A DNA stretch of 64,000 bases from Maritimibacter alkaliphilus HTCC2654. GTDB lineage: Bacteria; Pseudomonadota; Alphaproteobacteria; Rhodobacterales; Rhodobacteraceae. Made by a program: the position numbers and the translations under genes. Location of the stretch: NCBI RefSeq assembly GCF_000152805.1, contig NZ_CH902578.1, forward strand, positions 1,885,728 through 1,949,727, in the 5' to 3' direction. Below the pieces are notes generated by a model. That model ran no database searches and was not told the origin of the DNA. It saw only the letters and a program-made list of their open reading frames with translations. Below are positions 18,506-26,709 of this stretch, one piece after another. The number at the start of each line of letters is the position of its first letter. The stretch's first letter is position 1.

Positions 18506-20173
18506 CTAGCTCGCCCCGGCCTCGATCACCGTGCAGGACGTGTCGCGCACCGAGAGCCGCCGACAGGCGAGTTCGGCGCTTTCCTTGGTCATGCCCACGA
18601 AGTTTGCGTTGAACCCCTGACGCGACTTGCCGACCTTTCGAAGCGCCTCGCCCAAGGTCGCGAGTTCCGACAGGGCGGTCCTGAGGAGCACTTTCTCGGC
18701 CTCGTATTGGGTCGTGTAGATGCCGACGTTGATGCCCCAGTGACGCCCGCCCGAGGTGGACATGCGCGTCACCAGTTCCGGTGCAGCCGGGGCGGCGGCG
18801 CCCGAGCTTTCCACGCTGACGAGGATCATGTCGTCGGGCCGCGCGGGCGGGACCGGAGCGATCTCCGGCGCGGCGAGCGAGGCATTGATGATCGGCGTCG
18901 CGTCGTCCTGCGCGATTGGCGGGGTTTCGGCCGCCACGCCCGCCTCGGCCACCTCTTGCGGCGCGGTCTGCGGCGTCATCGCGGGGTCGGGCTGCAGCGT
19001 TTCGGCCGGGTCTGCGACCGTCGCCACCTCGACCGTTTCGCCCGACTCTGTCGGTTCCGTCGTCTCCGCTTCGGCCACCGTGGCCGCGTCCGTCTCGGCC
19101 ACATCCGGCGCCGCGAGAATGCCAGCGATCACGTCTTCGACCGCTTCCGATGTCGCGGGGTCGAAGGCCATGCCGGGGCGCGGTCTGGGGCGGATCGACT
19201 TGGCCGGCGCTCCGACGACGCGGATCGTCTTGCCCGCCCCGCCCGGCTCGTCGAACTCGTTGTTCGCGACCAGCGGCGCCGAAGCCCCAAGTCCGCTGTT
19301 GCCCATGTAGGGCGGCTTCGACGGCGGTCGCACGGCGACGTTGTTGCCCGCCTGTCTGAAGCCCATGTCCAGAAGCTCGGCCATCTGCGCGTCGCGCGAC
19401 GGGCCGGACGTGCCGCCGAAGATCGTCGCGATGATGCGCTTGTTGCCGCGATGCGCGCTGGCGGTCAGGTTCGACCCCGAAGCGCGGGTATAGCCCGTCT
19501 TGATGCCGTCCGCGCCCTCATAGGTCGTGAGGAACCGGCGGTTGGTGCTGGGCACCGTCTTGACGCCGACATCGGCGGAGGTGCGCGAGAACAGGTTGTA
19601 ATACTGCGGGTAGTCGTAGAACAGGTGCCGCCCCAATGTGGTCATGTCCCGCGCGGTGGACAGGTGCCCTTCGGCGGTCAGCCCGTGCATATTCTCGAAA
19701 TGCGTGCGCGTCATGCCCAGCGCCTTGGCGGTGCGGTTCATCCGGGCGGCGAAGGCCTCTTCCGACCCCGAGATCGCTTCGCCCAGCGCGGTGGCGGCGT
19801 CGTTCGCGGATTTGACGGCGGCGGCGCGGATCAGGTGGCGCAGTCGCACCTGCGAGCCTTCGCGGAACCCGATTTTCGACGGCGGCTCGGCCGAGGCATT
19901 GCGGGAGATCGTCACGAGACTGTCGAGGGAAATCTCGCCATGCTCGACCGCCTCGAACACGATGTAGAGCGTCATCATCTTGGTGAGCGAGGCAGGGTGC
20001 AGCCGCGCATCGGCGTTGCGTTCGTGCAGCACCTGTCCGGATCGCGCGTCCACCACCAGCGCGGCGTAGGGCGCGGCGAGCGCGGGCGCACCGGCCAGCG
20101 TCAGGGCCACTACGATGAATGCCAGAAAAGTGCGGACTGCCTGCCCGACACGACGAAGAGCGTCGCTTGCCAT
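18506..20173 (-). CDS. D-alanyl-D-alanine carboxypeptidase (S11 family) with C-terminal SPOR domain
   Basis: Periplasmic penicillin-binding protein that trims the last D-Ala of peptidoglycan stem peptides. 555 residues: signal peptide ending near ALAAP; SxxK motif SLTK (Ser 62, Lys 65), SAN motif KSANDAA, and KTG motif GIKTGYT, all intact. A ~150-residue low-complexity linker rich in Ala, Thr, Glu and Pro follows, then a SPOR-like domain (WGINVGIYTTQYEAE...) for binding bare glycan at the division site. ATG at 20173 has GAGG upstream. A possible promoter on the minus strand is TTTTCT (20256-20261), 17 bp, TACGCT (20233-20238) with an extended TG. Confidence 0.93.
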   Translation of the reverse strand: MASDALRRVGQAVRTFLAFIVVALTLAGAPALAAPYAALVVDARSGQVLHERNADARLHPASLTKMMTLYIVFEAVEHGEISLDSLVTISRNASAEPPSKIGFREGSQVRLRHLIRAAAVKSANDAATALGEAISGSEEAFAARMNRTAKALGMTRTHFENMHGLTAEGHLSTARDMTTLGRHLFYDYPQYYNLFSRTSADVGVKTVPSTNRRFLTTYEGADGIKTGYTRASGSNLTASAHRGNKRIIATIFGGTSGPSRDAQMAELLDMGFRQAGNNVAVRPPSKPPYMGNSGLGASAPLVANNEFDEPGGAGKTIRVVGAPAKSIRPRPRPGMAFDPATSEAVEDVIAGILAAPDVAETDAATVAEAETTEPTESGETVEVATVADPAETLQPDPAMTPQTAPQEVAEAGVAAETPPIAQDDATPIINASLAAPEIAPVPPARPDDMILVSVESSGAAAPAAPELVTRMSTSGGRHWGINVGIYTTQYEAEKVLLRTALSELATLGEALRKVGKSRQGFNANFVGMTKESAELACRRLSVRDTSCTVIEAGAS

Positions 20174-20450
20174 CACTGCCTCATTCCCCGGACGGTTGTT
20201 TTTTTGATGTCCGGATTTTTCTGCTTGGGGGAAGCGTAGCACGGCCCCTGAGCCGAGAAAACAGTTAAGTCTCAGTTGCTTTGCCGAAAGACATCATGCC
20301 GCGCTCAACATCTAGCGTGTCCCATTTGGTGCACCGCGAGATGCTGGAATGTGGCGACATTGTGTCAGGCCGGCGGACCTGAAAGGCACGGGCGGCGGGG
20401 CCGCCCGCACAGGATTTGCGCCGCGCCGACTGCGTCGGCCCGTCACGGTG

Positions 20451-20502
20451 GCGAGGGGACCAGTCCCCTCGCGCTCCCCTGAAGTATTTTCGAAACGAAG
20501 AA
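20451..20502. repeat. Dispersed hairpin repeat, copy A
   Basis: Hairpin GCGAGGGGA (20451-20459)/TCCCCTCGC (20464-20472) followed by GCTCCCCTGAAGTATTTTCG and GAAACGAAGAAG, ending at the stop of the HAD gene. The same hairpin and tail occur in reverse orientation at 39113-39165, and the tail half is repeated around the insertion sequence at 26 kb. Upstream (20375-20450) are further GC-rich palindromes (such as GCCGACTGCGTCGGC). The rest of the 20174-20506 gap holds the carboxypeptidase promoter region and nothing else I recognise. Confidence 0.75.
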
Positions 20503-20506
20503 GAGA

Positions 20507-21208
20507 TCAGTCGAGGCTTGCGAGGATGGCCGGGAGGGCACCCAGCCGGGGGATTTCGCGAAAGCGTGGGTGCTCCGTCGGGGGCTCGGCATGCTCGAAT
20601 GACCACGTGAGGTCATGCGGGACATGGGTGCCCCAGGCCCCCGCTTCGATCACCGGAAGCACGTCGGATTTGAGCGAATTGCCGACCATCATCGCGGTGT
20701 CCGGCGCCACCTCGCGCCGCCGGAAAATCTCGGCATAGACCGGGGGCGTCTTGTCCGACACGATCTCGACCCCGTCGAACAGGTCACCAAGACCGGATTG
20801 CGCCAGCTTGCGCTCCTGATCCAGAAGGTCGCCCTTGGTGATGAGCAGGATATGGTGGCTTTCGGCCAGCGCGCCCACGGTCTCCTCGACATCCGGCAAA
20901 AGCTCGATCGGATGCGAGAGCATCTCCTGCCCCGCCGCGATGATCTCGGCGATCACCGTCGCGGGTACCCGTGCCTCGGTCACTTCGATGGCGGTCTCGA
21001 TCATCGACAGCACGAAGCCCTTGATGCCGAACCCGTAGTGCCCGAGGTTGCGCCGTTCAGCCGCCATGAGCCGCTCTTCCAGATGCCCGCGCTCGGCGTG
21101 ATCGGCCAGAAGGTCCGCGAATCGTTCCTGCGTCAGGCGGAAAAATTGCTCGTTCTGCCAGAGCGTATCGTCGGCATCGAATGCGATTGTCTTTATTTTT
21201 CCTGCCAT
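20507..21208 (-). CDS. HAD family hydrolase
   Basis: 233 residues, phosphatase of the haloacid dehalogenase superfamily. Motif I is FDADDTLW (nucleophile Asp with the +2 Asp), motif II LLITKGD, motif III lysine in [13 protein letters not shown] and motif [14 protein letters not shown], all intact; the helical C1 cap lies between about residues 18 and 100. This is the YjjG/phosphoglycolate-phosphatase-like branch. ATG at 21208 follows GGGAGTGG. A TATAAT on the minus strand at 21256-21261 may be its -10 box. Divergent from clpS. Substrate unknown. Confidence 0.87.
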   Translation of the reverse strand: MAGKIKTIAFDADDTLWQNEQFFRLTQERFADLLADHAERGHLEERLMAAERRNLGHYGFGIKGFVLSMIETAIEVTEARVPATVIAEIIAAGQEMLSHPIELLPDVEETVGALAESHHILLITKGDLLDQERKLAQSGLGDLFDGVEIVSDKTPPVYAEIFRRREVAPDTAMMVGNSLKSDVLPVIEAGAWGTHVPHDLTWSFEHAEPPTEHPRFREIPRLGALPAILASLD

Positions 21209-21326
21209 TGTGACCACTCCCTGCCGAAGGCCCCCTTTATTTGCGTGGCCACCCCATTATATTGTCGGCCTCATGCGGGCAAATTGCGATCACATGGAGA
21301 GCGGATTGGCGAGCGACCTCAAACTC

Positions 21327-21650
21327 ATGGCTGACGAACCGAACGGCCCGCCGGGCGGGGACACCCAGCTTGCGGTCCGGCCCAAGGCCAAGTCCAAGCG
21401 CCCGCCGCTTTACAAGGTGCTGCTCATCAATGACGATTTCACCCCGATGGAATTCGTCGTCATGGTGCTGGAGCGGTTCTTCAGCATGAACCACGCGCAG
21501 GCGTTCGAGATCATGCTGACGGTCCACAAGAAGGGGCTCGCGGTGGTCGGCGTGTTCTCCTACGAGATCGCCGAGACCAAGGTGAATCAGGTGATGGAAA
21601 TGGCCCGTCAGTACCAGCACCCCCTGCAATGCACGATGGAGCGGGAATAG
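21327..21650 (+). CDS. clpS: ATP-dependent Clp protease adaptor ClpS
   Basis: Small adaptor that hands N-degron proteins to ClpAP. 107 residues from ATG 21327 ([11 protein letters not shown]): a flexible N-terminus, then the conserved core [17 protein letters not shown] with the N-end-binding DDFTPMEFV patch, and the helical [21 protein letters not shown] start at 21294 (MESGLAS) would add 11 residues; neither has a strong ribosome site. No clpA follows; the next gene is a methyltransferase 6 bases later. Confidence 0.93.
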   Translation: MADEPNGPPGGDTQLAVRPKAKSKRPPLYKVLLINDDFTPMEFVVMVLERFFSMNHAQAFEIMLTVHKKGLAVVGVFSYEIAETKVNQVMEMARQYQHPLQCTMERE

Positions 21651-21656
21651 CCCGCC

Positions 21657-22628
21657 ATGTCATCCGCCAGACTATCGCACGCGCTGGAGACCGGCGCGCT
21701 CGTGCTGCCCGAAGGTCGCATCGCGGTCTTCGGCCCGCCGATCGGCACGGACCTGTCGCCGCTGGAGCGTGACCGGGTCGAGATCGTGAGCCGGTTCTTT
21801 CCCGATGCACGCTATTGGCAGGGGCTGGGCTACAGGGTCTTGCAGGCGCCCGAGGGCACGTATGCGACCGCGCTGGTGTTCCTGCCCCGCGCCAAGGATG
21901 CCGCGCGCGCCCTTCTTGCGCAGGCATCGGGCTGTGCCGGGTTCCTGATCGTGGACGGGCAGAAGACCGACGGGGTGGATTCGATCCTGAAAGCGGTCAA
22001 GACCGTGGCCGGAACGATCGGTGTCACCTCGAAATCCCACGGCAAACTGTTCTGGCTCGCCGCACCGGACTTTCCGGGGTGGGCGGGTCAGGCGCGCACG
22101 GTCGAGGGCTTCGTCACACGCCCCGGTGTGTTTTCGGCGGACGGGCCCGACAAAGGCTCGCGCGCGCTGGTCGACGCGCTTCCCGCGCTTTCCGGCCGGG
22201 TGGTCGACCTCGGCGCAGGTTGGGGGTTTCTCGCGCGCCACATCCTGACCTCGAACAAGGTGACCGCGCTTGATCTGGTCGAGGCCGATCTGACCGCGCT
22301 CGACTGCGCGCGTGAGAACGTGACCGACCCGCGGGCGTCGTTCCACTGGGCCGATGCGACCGATTACCGGCCCGACACCCCTGTCGATGTCGTCGTCTCG
22401 AACCCGCCGTTTCACACCGGGCGCGCCGGCGACCCCGGCCTCGGCCGCGCCTTCATCGCATCGGCCGCGGCCATGCTTGCCCCGACCGGCACTTTCTGGA
22501 TGGTCGCCAACCGCCATTTGCCCTATGAGGACGCGCTGACCGCCCAGTTCCGCGAGGTGGACGAGGTCGGCGGCACGCCGGGCTTCAAGGTGATCCGCGC
22601 GTCGAAACCCCTTCGCAGCCGGACCTGA
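21657..22628 (+). CDS. Class I SAM methyltransferase, RsmC-like (16S rRNA guanine-N2 family)
   Basis: 323 residues with the two-domain layout of RsmC/RlmG: a degenerate N-terminal methyltransferase-like half (about 1-160) and a catalytic C-terminal half with motif I VVDLGAGWGFLARHIL, motif II DLVEAD and the base-methylating motif IV NPPFHTG. The NPPF motif with downstream H points to exocyclic amine methylation of guanine in rRNA. It starts 6 bases after clpS, so the two are co-transcribed. The exact target (for example G1207) is inferred from the family. Confidence 0.85.
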   Translation: MSSARLSHALETGALVLPEGRIAVFGPPIGTDLSPLERDRVEIVSRFFPDARYWQGLGYRVLQAPEGTYATALVFLPRAKDAARALLAQASGCAGFLIVDGQKTDGVDSILKAVKTVAGTIGVTSKSHGKLFWLAAPDFPGWAGQARTVEGFVTRPGVFSADGPDKGSRALVDALPALSGRVVDLGAGWGFLARHILTSNKVTALDLVEADLTALDCARENVTDPRASFHWADATDYRPDTPVDVVVSNPPFHTGRAGDPGLGRAFIASAAAMLAPTGTFWMVANRHLPYEDALTAQFREVDEVGGTPGFKVIRASKPLRSRT

Positions 22629-22667
22629 ATGCCCCTAGTCTCGACCCCGGTGAATCAGGAGACCTGA

Positions 22668-23525
22668 ATGTCCTTTTCTATCACGGGCAAGACCGTCATC
22701 GTCACGGGCGCCGCCAATGGCGTCGGCCTGGCCATCGCCCGCCATCTGGCCGAGTCCGGCGCCAACGTCATGTGCGCCGACATGGACGAGGTGAAGCTGG
22801 CCGAGGAATTCGGCTCCAACCCCGATATGGACGTGCTGCCCGCCGCCGGGGCCGACCCGGTCGAGGAGGAAGCCTCGAAGGCGCGCATCTTCGCGGGCGA
22901 CCTGCGCGAAAAGCTGACCATCGCCAATCTGCTGTCGGCCACAATCGACGCCTTCGACCGGGTCGACATTCTCGTCAACGCCTCGCGTCAGGTGATCGCG
23001 ATGGACCCGCTGGACAGCGAAGACAAGACCGTCGAAACCCTGATCGACCAGAACCTGATGACCGCGCTCAAGCTCAGTCAGGCCGTCGCCAAGCGGATGA
23101 TCCAGCAGGCGAAGGACGAGGATGCCGAAGAGCCGCCGCAGTCCATCGGTGCCATCGTCAACCTGACCTCGATTGCCGCGACACGCACCCGGCCCGCGCT
23201 GATGGGGTTCTCGATCGCATCGGCCGCGCTGGAACAGATGACCCGCTCCATGGCCGTCGCGCTCGCCCCGCACAAGATCCGGGTGAACGCGGTCGGCTTC
23301 GGTTCGGTCATGTCGACGAGCCTGCGCGAAGCCTGCGCGGCCGATCCGAACCTGCGCGAAGAGGTCATCCACGGCACCCCGCTGGGCCGCATCGCCGAGG
23401 CGAGCGAGGTGGCGGAAGCCGTTCATTTCCTCGCCGCCGATGCCTCGCGCTTCATGACCGGACAGGTGGTGATGGTCGACGGTGGGCGCACGGTGATCGA
23501 CGTGGTGGACAGCGACCGGCACTAG
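22668..23525 (+). CDS. SDR-fold protein with replaced catalytic residues
   Basis: 285 residues with the Rossmann signature TGAANGVG (TGxxxGxG) of the short-chain dehydrogenase/reductase family, but the active site is changed. Ser 168 is present (NLTSIA), while the Tyr expected 13 residues later is Phe 181 and the Lys expected at 185 is Ser (GFSIASAALEQ). The usual NNAG is NASRQ (residues 104-108). There is also an acidic insert at about residues 48-75. It may bind NAD(P) without normal dehydrogenase activity. ATG at 22668 follows CAGGAG. Neighbours are rsmC-like upstream and lipoproteins downstream. Confidence 0.83.
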   Translation: MSFSITGKTVIVTGAANGVGLAIARHLAESGANVMCADMDEVKLAEEFGSNPDMDVLPAAGADPVEEEASKARIFAGDLREKLTIANLLSATIDAFDRVDILVNASRQVIAMDPLDSEDKTVETLIDQNLMTALKLSQAVAKRMIQQAKDEDAEEPPQSIGAIVNLTSIAATRTRPALMGFSIASAALEQMTRSMAVALAPHKIRVNAVGFGSVMSTSLREACAADPNLREEVIHGTPLGRIAEASEVAEAVHFLAADASRFMTGQVVMVDGGRTVIDVVDSDRH

Positions 23526-23621
23526 CCCCGGCGAACGGGTCCGCGCCTTCGGACCGTCCTGGACAAGCGGTCGGACCCGCGCCGCGCGCCGGGTTTCCGG
23601 CCGGTTCATCCGGCAGGCAAA

Positions 23622-23637
23622 CCCCCTGTTCAGGGGG
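23622..23637. repeat. Short perfect palindrome upstream of the first lipoprotein gene
   Basis: CCCCCTGTTCAGGGGG, 7-bp arms around TT, 76 bases before the start at 23713. No T run follows, so it is more likely an operator or part of the larger GC-rich inverted structure at 23526-23640 than a terminator. Confidence 0.45.
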
Positions 23638-23712
23638 ATGTGTCAACGCCCTGCGAAACCCTATCCATAAGGCGATGCGCCGCCTGCGGTGCACAGCACC
23701 AAGGGGGTTTCC

Positions 23713-24423
23713 ATGAATCATTCCAGACGCATTCTCGCGGCCACGGCCGCACTCGCGGCAGCGACGTCCATGTCGGGCTGTGCGCTCTTCGGTATCGGGC
23801 CGGACGGGTCCACCGCCGACCCGGTGGCGACCGCAGCCCTGGCGGTCCAGACCCGCGACGATTTCAACGCCTTGGCCAGCGTGGATTCGACGCTGCCCAC
23901 GAGCGGTGAAGCCAATTACTCGGGCTTCATGGCGGGTGTCGTGAAGGACACGCAGTTCACCGGCGGCAACCCGACCCAGATCGGGCGCATGCTGGTCGGC
24001 GACGCGAATTTCGAGGTCGCATTCATGGCCAGCGACGTCGACTTCTCGGGCACGGTCAGCAACATCCTCGCCAAGGACGAGACCGACCAGAACGAGTTCT
24101 ACATCGCCCTCACCTCCGGCACGGCAGCCGACGTTCAGGCGCTTCTCGAAACCTATGACGGCACCAGCGGCGAGCTGACCTTCACCAACGGTCGACTCGA
24201 CACGCCGGTCGGCACCACCAAGAACATCACGTCCAACGTGTCGGGCACGGTCACGCACAACGGCGACGCCATCGAATTCGGCGGCACCACCCGGGGCTAT
24301 TTCATCGGCGCCAACGGAGAAGGCATGTTCGTGAACGCGGAGACGCACGAAGGGCTGACCATCAAGGAAAACGGCGTCGACCGTTTCGGCGACTTCGGCA
24401 TCCGGCTCGTCGAAACGAACTGA
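23713..24423 (+). CDS. Lipoprotein, beta-barrel domain resembling transferrin-binding-like (TbpB_B_D) proteins, paralogue 1
   Basis: 236 residues. Lipoprotein signal with lipobox MSGC (Cys at residue 23). After it comes a Thr/Ala/Asp-rich mature part with repeated short beta strands: LPTSGEANYSGFM at the start, FSGTVSNILAK in the middle, VSGTVTHNGDAIEFGG and GYFIGANGEGMFV near the end, the spacing and glycine patterns of small 8-strand beta-barrel lipoproteins. AAGGGGG lies 8 bases before the ATG. The next gene is a clear paralogue, so this is a tandem duplication. Probably cell-surface or periplasmic; ligand unknown. Confidence 0.8.
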   Translation: MNHSRRILAATAALAAATSMSGCALFGIGPDGSTADPVATAALAVQTRDDFNALASVDSTLPTSGEANYSGFMAGVVKDTQFTGGNPTQIGRMLVGDANFEVAFMASDVDFSGTVSNILAKDETDQNEFYIALTSGTAADVQALLETYDGTSGELTFTNGRLDTPVGTTKNITSNVSGTVTHNGDAIEFGGTTRGYFIGANGEGMFVNAETHEGLTIKENGVDRFGDFGIRLVETN

Positions 24424-24562
24424 TCCGGCGACGGCCCCGGTGCGATAAGGATCGGGGCCACGCCTGCGGACGATGGACAAATCCCGCTGAACATCCTAGA
24501 GTTGTAGCGGGGATACATGCCTAGCGCATGGGATGAGGGCCGAACGACCCGAAAGGGATGCC

Positions 24563-25210
24563 ATGTCCTGTGCCCGTGCCCTGCCCTTCGTCCTTCTTCT
24601 GTCCGCCTGCGCCGCCCAGTCCGGCAGCAACGCTTCGCCCGAGGTCATCGCAAACAGCGTCGCCGACGTCATCGCCGACCTGTCGGGCGTCGGAGCGGCG
24701 CCCGCCACCATGCCCACCTCGGGCGGCGCGACCTATACCGGCTACGCGACCGCCTTCGTCAAGGAAACGATCACCGATCAGATCGGGCGTCAGCTTGTCG
24801 GAACCGCCGCGCTGGATGCGACCTTCACGGCGGCGGGGGCCCGGATCGACGGCTCGGTCGGCAACATGCTCGGCAAGACCGGGGTGAACCAGACCGAGCT
24901 GTTCAGCGCGATCCAGAACGGGCACGCGGGCGACATCGAAGACATCCTCGCCGACTACAGCGAGGCGACGGGCCAGATCGCGGTGGAAAGCACCGGCGCA
25001 AGCGGGGCCAATTTCGAGGTGACGATCGACGGCACGATCACGCATGACGGCGACGCGCTGCATTTCGACGGGCGTGGCACCGGCAATTTCTCGGGCGACG
25101 GGGCGACGGGCGTTCAGGTCACGGGCACCGCAGGGGGCGCGGGGAACATGACGCTGACCGAAAACAACGCGCTGCGCGCCGGAACGCTTGCTGTGGTCGC
25201 GGCACAGTAG
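24563..25210 (+). CDS. Lipoprotein, beta-barrel domain resembling transferrin-binding-like proteins, paralogue 2
   Basis: 215 residues; ATG at 24563 has AAAGGGATG upstream. Lipobox LSAC (Cys at residue 16). It shares with the preceding gene the run MPTSGGATYTGYATAF, then IGRQLVG, GSVGNMLGKTGVNQTELF and DGTITHDGDALHFDG at the same spacing, and ends with a similar GNFSGDGATGV strand pair. A GC-rich inverted repeat (GGCCCCG...CGGGGCC, about 24434-24460) lies between the two genes, so each may have its own promoter. hemF follows 57 bases later. Confidence 0.8.
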   Translation: MSCARALPFVLLLSACAAQSGSNASPEVIANSVADVIADLSGVGAAPATMPTSGGATYTGYATAFVKETITDQIGRQLVGTAALDATFTAAGARIDGSVGNMLGKTGVNQTELFSAIQNGHAGDIEDILADYSEATGQIAVESTGASGANFEVTIDGTITHDGDALHFDGRGTGNFSGDGATGVQVTGTAGGAGNMTLTENNALRAGTLAVVAAQ

Positions 25211-25267
25211 TCCATTTACCTGCGCGGACGCTTGGCATAGGCAAGGCCCGTTGCAGGAGGACCGCCG

Positions 25268-26158
25268 ATGACCGACATGATGGACGACCAGAAAGCCCGC
25301 GCAAGCGCGTGGTTCCGGGACTTGCGCGACCAGATCGTCGCGGCCTTCGAGGCGCTGGAAGACAGCCAGACGACCGGACCCTTCGCCGAAAACGCCCCGG
25401 GCCGGTTCGAGGTCAAGTCGACCACCCGCACCTCCGACGACGGCTCGGACGCGGGCGGCGGTCTGATGTCGGTCATGCGCGGCGGGCGCGTGTTCGAAAA
25501 GGTCGGCGTCAACATCTCGACCGTCTACGGCGTGCTGGGCGAGGCGGCCCAGAAAAGCATGGCCGCGCGCGGCGTGCCGGGGATCGAGGCGGACCCCAGC
25601 TTCTGGGCCTCGGGCATTTCGCTCGTCGCGCATATGCAAAACCCCCACAGCCCGGCGGTGCATATGAACACGCGGATGTTCTGGACCCCCGGCGCATGGT
25701 GGTTCGGCGGTGGTGCCGACCTGAACCCCTGCATCGAATACGACGAGGACACGGCGCATTTCCACGCCGCGATGAAGGCGGGCTGCGACCCGCACGACCC
25801 GGCCTATTACGACCGCTACAAGGCCTGGGCGGACGAGTATTTCTACATCCCGCACCGCCGCCGCGCGCGCGGTGTCGGCGGCATATTCTACGACGACCAC
25901 AACACCGGCGACTGGGAGGCCGACTTCGCCTTCACACAGGACGTCGGGCGCGCCTTCCTCCCCGCCTTCCTGCCGGTGACGGAGAAGCGCCGCGACACGC
26001 CCTGGGACGCCGCCGACAAGGACACGCAACTCGTGCACCGGGGCCTCTATGCCGAATACAACCTCGTCTACGACCGCGGCACCAAATTCGGCCTCGCCAC
26101 CAGCCACGACCCGGACGCCGTCCTGATGAGCCTGCCCCCGCTCGCCAAGTGGGTGTGA
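25268..26158 (+). CDS. hemF: Oxygen-dependent coproporphyrinogen III oxidase
   Basis: Aerobic route from coproporphyrinogen III to protoporphyrinogen IX. 296 residues with the family signatures SLVAHMQNPHSPAVHMN, WWFGGGADLNP and HRRRARGVGGIFYDD, and the C-terminal RGLYAEYNLVYDRGT. ATG at 25268 has GCAGGAGGA upstream. No FNR box is seen near it, unlike the anaerobic hemN. The gene is followed by the repeat region into which an insertion sequence jumped. Confidence 0.97.
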   Translation: MTDMMDDQKARASAWFRDLRDQIVAAFEALEDSQTTGPFAENAPGRFEVKSTTRTSDDGSDAGGGLMSVMRGGRVFEKVGVNISTVYGVLGEAAQKSMAARGVPGIEADPSFWASGISLVAHMQNPHSPAVHMNTRMFWTPGAWWFGGGADLNPCIEYDEDTAHFHAAMKAGCDPHDPAYYDRYKAWADEYFYIPHRRRARGVGGIFYDDHNTGDWEADFAFTQDVGRAFLPAFLPVTEKRRDTPWDAADKDTQLVHRGLYAEYNLVYDRGTKFGLATSHDPDAVLMSLPPLAKWV

Positions 26159-26167
26159 GACGGCAGA

Positions 26168-26283
26168 GGGGGGCTGTCTGCCCCCCACGGCGGCAAGCCG
26201 CCGTTCCCCCCGAAGGTTTCCGGAAACAGAGAAGGGGCGGCCGTTAACCTTAATGCGCCCGCCCCCTCTTCTCTGTTTCAAAA
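26168..26283. repeat. Dispersed hairpin repeat, copy C (left part, split by an insertion sequence)
   Basis: Two hairpins (GGGGG..CCCCC near 26168-26186 and GGCGGCAAGCCGCC near 26189-26202), then the repeat tail once forward (26205-26233, CCCCCCGAAGG...GAAACAGAGAAG) and once inverted (26262-26283, TCTTCTCTGTTTCAAAA), around a centre with GTTAACC. The inverted tail continues after the insertion at 28749 (AACCTCGGGGG). Without the insertion this would be a large palindrome between hemF and dnaX. Confidence 0.72.
26276..26283. repeat. 8-bp target site duplication, left
   Basis: TTTCAAAA directly outside the left inverted repeat, identical to 28741-28748. Eight base pairs is the duplication size of IS1595-family elements. 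Confidence 0.93.
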
Positions 26284-26306
26284 GGGGCCTACATACTTAA
26301 CTAGCC
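26284..26306 (+). repeat. Terminal inverted repeat, left end of the IS
   Basis: Matches the reverse complement of 28718-28740 at 21 of 23 positions; begins GGGGCCTACATACTTA. Confidence 0.92.
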
Positions 26307-26709
26307 GCAATGACGGCTAGATCGGTTTTCCTAGACACCAAATTCCGCCTAATGATAGGAACGTTTAGGGAGTGACGGCTACCATCTTCTTACGTGTCCC
26401 TTGGCCTAGACAACCTTAGCGGGACGGGTAGGAACGGCAGTGCGAGACCACGTATTCCCACTTTCCAAACCGAAACCGGGTGTATGAGCAAACGCTCACC
26501 GGTTTCGGCCATACACACGCTACCATATTAGGCTCCTTCGTGCGATCCGGGTATGTCCCGGCCCACTGGGGCCACCCCTTGCGCCCCCAGAACTACTGCT
26601 TATCGGGCGTGGAGCTATATATGGTGACGGTAGCCGTCTCTTAACCTATATCGAATCGCAGGATTGCGTGTCGAGTCATATCTTGTTCTTGATGCGTTCG
26701 CGGTTTGGG
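26307..26709. other. Structured non-coding left end of the IS
   Basis: 403 bases with no plausible gene. It contains a strong hairpin, CCGAAACCGG (26470-26479) with CCGGTTTCGG (26499-26508), and an inner GAGC/GCTC stem; a GC-rich stretch with GGCCCACTGGGGCC near 26560; and GTGACGGTAGCCGTC-like short dyads near the gene end. It lies downstream of the passenger gene. Could hold a terminator, transposase-binding subterminal sites, or a small RNA; I cannot tell which. Confidence 0.55.

Noticed and set aside
18707..20239. A 510-codon plus-strand open frame opposite the carboxypeptidase
   Set aside because: Arg-rich shadow; all penicillin-binding motifs are on the minus strand.
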